DNA of 64,000 nt. It comes from Armigeres subalbatus (lineage: Eukaryota > Arthropoda > Insecta > Diptera > Culicidae). The DNA lies in contig NC_085139.1 in NCBI RefSeq assembly GCF_024139115.2, positions 6,543,533-6,607,532 of the forward strand, written 5' to 3'. The number at the start of each line of letters is the position of its first letter. Position 1 is the first letter of the stretch. A model generated the notes under the pieces. The model saw only the letters and a program-made list of their open reading frames with translations. It was not told the DNA's origin and did no database searches. Of the stretch, positions 56,451-64,000 are shown one piece after another. Made by a program: the position numbers and the translations under genes.

Positions 56451-56948
56451 TGTGGTACTACATGATAAACATAAACAGAGCATGCCACGTGGTAGCGGTT
56501 ATATGACAACAGAATATCTCTTGCTCATTGAGCTCCAAGCAATCTGACAGGTAGGACGTGCCTACTCAAGTGGTCCCTTTTCACAGCATTATATTGGGCT
56601 TCCACAATGGCGATCCAGATGCCAGGAGTTGCAAATTATTCATCGTTGCAACGTTAAGAGGAACCTAATAAAGCAGTTTTGTCGAAAAGGGACTGTTCTG
56701 GCAGCACTGCCACTCCGATGAGTCGTGAGAAGTGAGATGACAGCTGACAGCGAGTGAGGAAGAAAGAGAAAGAAAAGTGATGGATGTGGTAGGACTGTCA
56801 TCGATTAGATAAGAAAGGAAAAAAATGGTCAAAGAAGTTTGAAGAAAAAAGTTTGCGAAGTATTGAGCGGGAAATTAATATTAGGATAAACGGGCTCGAG
56901 AAATCCTTGAGACGACGAAACCGGGTAAGGTACGCCTGGTCTGGGACG

Positions 56949-57100
56949 TCTGTCTGTCCTGTCTGTCTGTCTGTCTGTCCTGTCTGTCTGTCCTGTCTGT
57001 CTGTCCTGTCTGTCTGTCCTGTCTGTCTGTCCTGTCTGTCTGTCCTGTCTGTCCTGTCTGTCCTGTCTGTCCTGTCTGTGCTGTCTGTCCTGTCTGTCCT
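56949..57100. repeat. CTGT-type microsatellite (13-bp and 9-bp units), left of the R1-clade element
   Basis: Repeats of CCTGTCTGTCTGT, then shorter CCTGTCTGT units. The same tract resumes at 62263-62307 on the far side of the retrotransposon, so the element sits inside it. Confidence 0.92.
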
Positions 57101-57539
57101 ATCTTTTTTTTCTTCCTAAGCAATGGAGGGGGAATCTGCTCAACAGACATCCTGAGCATGGGCGTAGCCAGGATTTCGAGCAGGGGGGGGGGGAACTTTT
57201 TGGGTTTTCTAATTTGTAGTATTATAGTGATTTTATGAAAACACATGAACATTAGTGCTTGGCACTATTTTCTTCTAAGTTCCAAAAACTTTGAAACGAA
57301 ATCCACAACCAACAGTAAAGGCTGGATCACAATAGCACGTTGCGCTGGGCGTTGAAGTCAGCGTTTTGTACTAGAACGCAACGCTAATAAACGTGACGCA
57401 TTCATGCCCACAATGCAACGTTCGCGTTGTGCGTTTATTAAACAAAAATAATGATATTTGAATTTCTAAACAAATCCGCTCTGTTTCTGAAATAATATTT
57501 ATTATCAAATAGGCAAAAAAAGAAATATACAAGCTTCCT

Positions 57540-58790
57540 TCAGGAATTCCTTCGACAAATGCTCCAGTCATTCTATCCGAAATTCTATCAGGAATTCTTT
57601 ATGAATGCCTCCAACAACTTCTTCGGCAATGTCTTCAGGAATTTCACCATTAATTTCGCCGGGAATTAATCCAAAAATTTCACCATTATTTACTCCAAGA
57701 AATCTTCCATGAGCTCCTTTATAAGTTCTGCAGGGAATTCTTCCGATAATTCTTCGTGCTGTTTCTCATAAAAATTTCTGAAAAATTGCACCATGAAGTT
57801 CCTAAGAATATTCCATGGAAATTCCGCAGAACTGCCAATAAACATTCCTGAGAATTTCGCCAAAAATCTTCGAATTTCTTGTGTAAATTCCATAAAATTT
57901 TCCCTGAAAGTTTCAAATAATTTCTTTTCACCGAACATTTATACAGAAATTATACCGAAAATGAAATTTTCGGAGGACTTCCTAGAATAATTCCCAAAGT
58001 AATCCTGAAAGAATTCCGGTGGAAGCATCAAGATTTCCACTGAGAGATCCTCCAAGAGTTTTTTCCAAAAACTCCTCCGGGAATTCTTCCAGGAGTTCCA
58101 CCGGCAGTTCCTCCAGGATTTCCTCCGAGAATTATTCCAGTAGTTCTATCGGCAGTTCATACGGGGGTTCCTCTGAAAATTCTTCCGGGAAATTCTCCAG
58201 AATTTCCTCTGGGAATTCATTCAGGCTTTCTTTCTGGAATTCATTTAGTTTTCTTCAGGAATTCATATAGAAATTCACCCGGAAGGTCCTCCGAGAATTT
58301 CTCTGGGAGCTCCTCAGGAAATTCTCCGGGATGTCCTCTGACGATGACGATGGTCCAGCTATATACCCCTACAAAGGTTTCAGCTAGACAAGATTTGTCT
58401 ATAAGATGAATTTTCCACGATTTTTTCCGAGGATTCTTCTGATAGTTTCACTGGCATACTCCCGGGAGTTTCTTCAGAAATTCCTCCGGAAGTTCCTACG
58501 AGAATTCCTCCGAGAGCTCCTTCGGGAATTCCACCAGCAGCTCTGCCAGGAACTCATCCAGGCTTTTTTCAGGAAATCATTTAGGCTTTCTTCAGAAATT
58601 TAAATGGAAATTCCTCCTGAAGTTCTTCCGATAGTTTCTGTGGGATTTCCTCCGGGAGGTCCTCTAGGAATTCTTCTAGGAGTTCCTCCTGAAATTCTTT
58701 CGAGAGTTCTTACGGGAGCTACTCCGGCAGTTCCTTCGGGAACTCCTCCGGGAGATACACCTCAGAAGAGGAATTCCCAGAGTAATTTCC
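57540..58790 (+). repeat. Degenerate GGAATTCCTCC-type array, left half
   Basis: Loosely repeated 12-24 bp words of the form AATTCCTCCGGGAGTTCCTC across about 1.25 kb, with much divergence. Open frames over it are low-complexity by-products. Confidence 0.8.
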
Positions 58791-58984
58791 GGGGTAAGTC
58801 CCATTTTATAAGGAAATGCTAAGACAATGTAACAATAAAACCGGACTTAGTTAACTCCTTGATAAAGGTACAATATATGTAACCGAAATAACGATAAAAA
58901 CGTAAAACCCGTTTTAGAGCATAAGAAGTCTGAAAGCCATAATCTTAAATATTATTATTATCTTTATTTGGGAAGTTTTCAGTC

Positions 58985-60085
58985 CAAAGCTGGCTCACCT
59001 CGAATCCAGGAATTCCCTGTGAAGTTCCTAGAGAGATTCCCGGAGGAACTCTTGGTAAACTCCTGGAGGAGCTCCCAGAGGTACTCCCAAAAGCACTTCC
59101 GGAGAAATTCCCACAAGGAAGTCCTGAAATAATTCTTGGAGAAGTACCTGAAGGAATTTCCGGAGAAATATCAGAAGTAATAACTGGAAACAATACCAGG
59201 AGGAATTAATGCCGAAATTCCCAGATGAAATCCTGAAAGTATTCCCAGATGAATTGCTGATGATTACTGGAGGCATTCCCGGGCGTTTGTTCTGAAGAAG
59301 TTCCTGGAAGAACTCAATGGAAGATGTCCTGGAACTCTCAAATTGATTTCCGAATGAAATTCTGGAGTATATTCCGAGTGAAGTCCGGAAAGAATTCTAG
59401 GACAATTCTGCAAAAAAAATTCCCGGAGTAATTCCTGAGGGAATTCCAGGAGAAGTACCTGAAGGAATTCCCGGAAAAATACCTGGAAGAATTTCCGGGG
59501 AAATACTTGGACGAACTCCTGGAGAAATTCTCAAAGAAATTTGTAGAGGAATTCTTGAAGGATATTCTGAAGTAATTGCGAAAAGAATTCTAGAATGAAA
59601 TCCTAGAGGATTTCGCTATTAAGTTTATGGCGGTTTTATCCCGGAGGAATTAAAGGAAGAGCTCCTGGAGAAATGCCTGAAGAAGTTCCTTGAAGAATTT
59701 CCGAAGGAATTTCTTATAGATTTACAAGTGAAATTATGGAGCGAAATCGGAGAATTTCTGTCATAAATTTTTGAAGAAACTTCTGGTGGAATTTCGGGAG
59801 GAAATTCCGTATGTATTCTTGAAGGAACTCTCGAATACATTCCAGAAAAAATGCCGGAGATTTTGCTGGAAGAATAGCCGAAGCAATGTCTAGAAGTAAA
59901 ACTTAGAAAGAAGTAAAAAATCTTCAAGGAATTTCCTCATGAATTCCCTAAAAAAATTTAGTGAGGGGTTTCTAGATAAAAAGGACTTACAATTACATGA
60001 GAAGGATTTTCGAACGATTTTCAAAAGGAATTTGTGGATAACTTCCCGGAGGAATTAAGAAGTTTCCAGGGGAGTTTAGTTTAGA
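58985..60085 (-). repeat. Degenerate array, right half, inverted relative to the left half
   Basis: The same words now read as complement (CTGGAGGAATTCCCGGAGAA and related) across about 1.1 kb. With 57540-58790 this makes a loose giant inverted repeat around an AT-rich centre (58800-58980). Confidence 0.75.
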
Positions 60086-61020
60086 ATTTATGACCCCGAA
60101 ATGTTTCGAGTTGTTTTGAACTTTCATATGTATTATGGATCCTGGATACCCTAATAAATCTTTTGGATTTCAACCACCTATTTCTGAATATGATTGGATT
60201 GTAAAGTGCATATGTTAAGGGAATTTATTCCAGTCCCCGTTCAATCTTACCACCATTTAGGGGGGGGGGCGACGCCACCTCCCTGCCCACCTTTGGCTAC
60301 GCCCTTGATCCTGAGTTGTCCAAGAAGTGCGGGGTTAGGGACCACCTCCAACAGCAAACGAGGGAGGCAGGACTACATCCAGGTGGCCTTACCACGCCCT
60401 ATGTCCTCGGAAGGTGGGAAGGGTCGACTTCGCGCCTGCTTCCCTCTGCACGACTGGTATCAAGAATGATGATGGAGCGTGCACCCCAAATTGACCTCTC
60501 TGCGACAGGGCCATTTCGCCAACACACAGAGGGACTTGCCGACGCGGTACCTACGCCTGCCCCACCCTTGACGAGGACACCTTTCCGTCCTCGGGCTCGG
60601 TACCCGGTTGAACGACGCTGCAAAAGCGACGATACCATGTTGTTCTGTTCTTCGCGCGGCCACTTGTTCGATAAAAGGATCGAGTTCGACCACAGAGCAT
60701 GACCACCGGTATGACCCATGACTCCGATCCCTTGGACCACCTCTTATTTGCGCCTGAACTAGCCATCCTTGAGTCCACGCGCCACCTTCTGTGTAGCTTC
60801 TAGACGATTTGGGCGATAGCTGATAAAACGGCGTTCCAGCCAACTTCATCTTTACACATCCTCCGAACTAGGTTGTCCGGGGTAGTGTCCAGACCACATG
60901 TGGCAAGCATGTGGTCACGCATTGCGCGAAAACGTGAGCACACGAACAACACGTGTTCCGCCGTTTCCTCTAAACCTGCGCACACCAACCACTCGGGCGA
61001 GGCCGAGCAAGCCAGCTGCG

Positions 61021-62250
61021 TTACCTGCACTTTGATTTTGCAGCACGTTTAAACGCCGGGCACATCGAACCCCCCATGGGGTGCTTGCTGTTCACAGCTT
61101 TGCTGGAACAAATCAAACAATTGGGAGGGTTCGTGCAGCATTGTGCCTTATGTCCCTCCAATCCGCAGCGTCGGCAGAGATTGCTTCTGTCAGGGCCTTT
61201 GCAGTCCCATTGCTTGTGCCCCGGTTCCAGGCACTTGAAGCAAACTTCGGGTTGCTCGTATATGCCCACAGGGTACACCGACCATCCCACCTTGACGCTT
61301 CCTAACTTGACTACCTTGGAGCCGTCCGCTGCAGATAGCCGAACCAATGCTACCTGCGTCCCTGCCGGACCTTTCCGTAGCCGAACGGCTGCGGTGGACG
61401 CCTCCACTTCACACTGTCGCCGCAGTGCCGTGACGAGATCTTCGACTTCGGTGATCTCGTCCAGGTCTTTAACCCTTAGATTCACCTCCGTCGTGAGTGC
61501 CCTCACCTTGACCGTCTCGCCAAGGACTTCCTCCGCCAACTTCTTGTAGGCGGCGCCCTTTTGCGAGACGCCCCGCTTCAGCTCGAGGATCATCTCGCCC
61601 ATCCGGGTACGTCTTATTCGACGTACGTCGGCGCCGAGTTCACTGAGCTTGACGTCACTCCTCATCGCCTTCAGGACGTCCGAGTACTTAGCCTCGTCCG
61701 TCTTGATGACTAGGGCATCGCCCCTGGAGCGATTGGCGCCTACCCTGGACTTCTTACTACCCTCATTCGCCTGGGCCTTCTTTTCGGCCCTTGACGTCTT
61801 CGGTTTCCTCTTGTTCTTGACCAGGGTCCAGGAGGCGTCATCCCCCTCTATTTCCCTGGTCTGGTGCAGCTGAGAGCTCTCAGCCTGCCGTAGCCCCTTA
61901 CCACCGTCTTTCCTGGGTGGACGGACCTTTCCAGGTCCTTCCTCCCCCGGTTTTGGAGGTACCTGGCCGGGGTTCAGTTTCCCAGCCCCACTACCCTTGT
62001 TCGAGGTAGTAACCCTCCGCGTTTTGGAGCGGCCTCCAGGGAGCTCATCCCCTAGAGACTGTCTCCCCCGTTTTTGTGTCTGCTCCGTTGGAGCAGTCAC
62101 CCCCGACGTACCTGCAAATACTTGAGCCTCAGTCTGGGTAGACTTTGGTATCACCGTCTTCGCTGGCACGCCCTCGGTCGATTCGACCTTGCCCGAGTCC
62201 GCGAATCCTTGGGCCTCAGTCTGGGTAGACCTCGACTCCACGGATTTCAC
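61021..62250 (-). CDS. R1-clade ORF1 (gag-like) protein with three zinc knuckles
   Basis: An open 409-residue frame. The true N-terminus is lost by 5' truncation, since copy 1 continues upstream (MATEQLEAII...), so the start shown (62250) is only the first available codon. Features in order: repeated STQTEAQxFA motifs (residues ~8-50), a lysine/proline-rich region, DDASWTLVKNKRKPKTS (~130), a central conserved domain (YSDVLKAMRSDVKLSELGAD; MILELKRGVSQKGAAYKKL), and a C-terminal knuckle set CFKCLEPGHKQWDC, CRRCGLEGHKAQCC and CLIC...C. Such proteins bind the element RNA. The frame is intact although the element cannot move by itself. Confidence 0.88.
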   Translation of the reverse strand: MKSVESRSTQTEAQGFADSGKVESTEGVPAKTVIPKSTQTEAQVFAGTSGVTAPTEQTQKRGRQSLGDELPGGRSKTRRVTTSNKGSGAGKLNPGQVPPKPGEEGPGKVRPPRKDGGKGLRQAESSQLHQTREIEGDDASWTLVKNKRKPKTSRAEKKAQANEGSKKSRVGANRSRGDALVIKTDEAKYSDVLKAMRSDVKLSELGADVRRIRRTRMGEMILELKRGVSQKGAAYKKLAEEVLGETVKVRALTTEVNLRVKDLDEITEVEDLVTALRRQCEVEASTAAVRLRKGPAGTQVALVRLSAADGSKVVKLGSVKVGWSVYPVGIYEQPEVCFKCLEPGHKQWDCKGPDRSNLCRRCGLEGHKAQCCTNPPNCLICSSKAVNSKHPMGGSMCPAFKRAAKSKCR

Positions 62251-62262
62251 GGGTTTACACTT

Positions 62263-62307
62263 GACAGACTGTCCTGTCTGTCTGTCCTGTCTGTCTGTCC
62301 TGTCTGT
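62263..62307. repeat. CTGT-type microsatellite, right of the R1-clade element
   Basis: Units CTGTCTGTCTGTC matching the tract at 56949-57100; together they form the interrupted target. Confidence 0.9.
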
Positions 62308-64000
62308 TCACAGTTTTTACCTGTTTATGATGAAAGTGATCAAAAAAAACCAACGATGATTCAAGTCAGCCATGCGTTTCGGCTCACGATTAATTTAAAT
62401 AGTACATGAGTTTTGGGATTATGACTTTTTTCCAACACTGACCGTCACTGCGCTGCCGTGTCCAATCTTCTTGACATCTTGTAAACTTGTAAACTAATAA
62501 AGTTCAAGTAATGAACTTAAGCTAATTTTTAAAAGATCCCCCTAATAAAGTAAATAAAAAGCTAATAAAGTTTGACGAACATTTCTCGGCCTAACTTTCC
62601 GGGTTTCTGAGCGAGTAAAAGACGTGATGAGCTTGTTCTTAAAAAAATGATAATAAGTATTTCAAACAGCCTGTTTCTCTTACTAGAGATTTTCATCTCT
62701 GACCATTTGAGGTGATCGAAAACAACCATGCGCCTCCATCTCCAGACTGAGTATGTAGCATTGCTGGAGGTATCATAAGGAGGATGCATTCTCATTTACG
62801 GCAGCAATACCAAGCGAAAAAACGGAATTGGATTCTTCCCAAAGATTCTGGCTTTCGAGAACAAAAATAGGGCTGATTGTTCTTTCTGTTCATTTAGCGC
62901 AAATTTATCACAATAAAGTTACGTTTGAATTGTTATTATTCTAATAGTAGTAGTAGTCCCTTATTTTAGCAGAGTCATTACACTTTCAATAGACCTCCCA
63001 ACATTCTATATCCCTAATCGATTCCAATAACTGTAATTTTCATCATAGCTTCTTAGTGAACAATGAGAAAATAAAAATGAACAACGTCGTTGTTGTTCAT
63101 CGTGCAAAGGGTGAGTTTTGTTTTGATTGTTACTTGAATGCCAAAATCCAAGAACGAATTAGTGATAGAAAAGTATGTGTGTATTGATATTACAGACACG
63201 ACCTGAGTGCAACGGTGAAACGGCGAGGAAGTAGACAATGCATTCGGCTAAATCAGTCACAGATATATTATTAGAATCGAAAAGGACGACACAAACGAAT
63301 GGATGTTGGTGATATAATTTGCCACTATTTTCGGATACCAACATCATTGTTGATGATTGTGACAAATTTGATTCACAAGAGAGAGTTTTGCTGTAAACAA
63401 AGCGCTTCATGCTAAGGTTCATAATTTAAATCGCTTTTCGAAAAAAAAATATTTACGGCGCCACCAGTTCTCACCTTGAGATTGTTCGCGTCCGATCCGA
63501 AAACACGGTCAAGTACGTCCCAAGGGACGAAAAATTCAAGAATTCCTACGGCAACGCAACAGCCGCATGGTGACATTTTAGTTTTATTTTGTTTATTCAT
63601 TGCACCCCATCATGTCCGGCGCAAACGAACGACTTGCATTTGCTGCGTCAATAAACAACCATCGCCATTCACACATATCAATTGGGAGTGGGAATTTACC
63701 ACCATTGAACGAAAGCGCAGACAGGCTGCCGGTCGTGTGCAAATTTTCAAAAATATCTTCGCCGAAATAATAACCATTCCAAGCGAACTGCCGCCATCAT
63801 TATTCGTTGAGAATGAATTCTGGTAAAAAAAACCAAAACACAAACAAAGATGTTTGCTGCAGTTTGTAAGGAGATTCATTGAAGGAAATAACAAAATATA
63901 AAATGGGGGTACTTGAAATAATCGAATAAATACATTGGTCTATGAAATCAAATCATGAACGCATTGATCTATCGAAGTGATACAACTCACTCTACGTGAG
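62308..64000. other. Intergenic, AT-rich
   Basis: No supported gene. A short TAG triplet run lies at 62944-62958, and a small perfect inverted repeat ATGAACAAC...GTTGTTCAT near 63077-63100. The open frame 63476-63826 (plus) has no domain and overlaps a competing minus frame. Confidence 0.4.

Larger units (their letters stand above)
57157..60307. mobile_element. 3.15-kb non-autonomous hAT-like element with degenerate repeat interior
   Basis: Begins CATGGGCGTAGCCAGGATTT and ends with TTTGGCTACGCCCTTG, an inverted terminal repeat of about 14-16 bp. ATCCTGAG flanks both ends (57149-57156 and 60308-60315), an 8-bp duplication as in hAT elements, whose ends also start CA. The empty site is visible in R1-clade copy 1 (ATCCTGGGTTATCC near 16629). 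Poly-G runs lie just inside both ends (57183-57193 and 60259-60268). No transposase frame; the interior is two degenerate arrays in opposite orientation. Confidence 0.82.
57101..62262 (-). mobile_element. R1-clade non-LTR retrotransposon, copy 2, internally deleted, inserted in a CTGT microsatellite
   Basis: Element parts are 60308-62262 and 57101-57156, split by a hAT-like insertion. The minus strand carries ORF1 with three CCHC-type knuckles (62250-61021), followed directly by only the C-terminal part of ORF2 (61030-60800). That part has a cysteine/histidine motif typical of the ORF2 tail (LEETAEHVLFVCSRFRAMRD). Endonuclease and reverse transcriptase are deleted. The 3' end reads GAAGAAAAAAAAGATAG and then the microsatellite. 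At the 5' end, sequence shared with copy 1 (GGGTTTACACTTG) stops at 62262, so it is 5'-truncated. Microsatellite on both sides suggests site-preferring insertion as known for some R1-clade families. Confidence 0.88.

Noticed and set aside
56853..57119. Cysteine/serine-rich ORF (VCPVCLS repeats) and its antisense partner
   Set aside because: Translation of the CTGT microsatellite; low complexity.
58019..58822. Serine/glycine- and proline-rich ORFs in the hAT-like element
   Set aside because: By-products of the degenerate GGAATTCC array; no ORF spans it and no homologous domain is visible.
63476..63826. 116-residue ORF near the right edge
   Set aside because: No recognised motif, overlapping minus-strand frame of similar length, no splice or promoter context I could support.

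Overview
This is a window of animal nuclear DNA, almost certainly from a culicine mosquito (Aedes-like). The reasons are short spliced introns (59-100 bp) next to very long repeat-filled ones, tRNA-derived SINEs of the Feilai type, several RTE-clade and R1-clade non-LTR retrotransposons, many short palindromic MITEs, and about two thirds of the sequence being transposon-derived. I see nothing prokaryotic, viral or plasmid-like. All family names come from motifs read by eye; no database was searched.

Host genes. (1) A plus-strand cytosolic L-asparaginase with C-terminal ankyrin repeats (exons 1477-1837, 1938-2923, 2984-3754). (2) Converging on it, a minus-strand gene for a small secreted or membrane protein with a CX5C...CX6C cysteine pattern (exons 7314-7613, 7174-7254, 4271-4427, 3862-4208). 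Its large intron holds a 2.3 kb satellite of 22-bp units. (3) A plus-strand paralogue of gene 2 at 24711-26693. (4) A plus-strand multi-exon gene or pseudogene at 51755-52551, assembled here from splice sites with consistent phase, with one in-frame TAA. Its product is not recognised.

Transposon landscape, left to right. A Jockey-type ORF1/ORF2 relic (1-900). A foldback repeat (8806-9046). A Ty3/gypsy-like gag-protease relic (9120-10400) broken by two MITEs. An RTE fragment (11349-12637). Tandem repeats and a pyrimidine tract (12.9-14.2 kb). A MITE with a SINE inserted at its edge (15863-16398). An R1-clade element (16570-19001) interrupted by two MITE-like insertions and bordered by a Jockey/CR1-type element (19002-22780). 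A nearly intact 10.2 kb Ty3/gypsy LTR retrotransposon (27631-37826) with 1.53 kb LTRs, AGCT target duplication and a tRNA-Lys-type primer site. Three more RTE copies (38806-41792, 41793-42577, 44815-47736). A MITE and a GC-rich tandem block (48.3-49.3 kb). SINEs at 51.3 and 55.0 kb. Finally an R1-clade element (57101-62262) sitting inside a CTGT-rich microsatellite and itself carrying a 3.15 kb non-autonomous hAT-like element (57157-60307) with an 8-bp target duplication.

The nesting gives a relative chronology: R1-clade copy before hAT-like element; palindromic MITE before the SINE at 16.1 kb; gypsy relic before its MITEs. The gypsy element at 27.6-37.8 kb is the youngest large insertion, because its two LTRs are nearly identical. 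The genes do not form a pathway. The two cysteine-patterned paralogues are the only functional pair.
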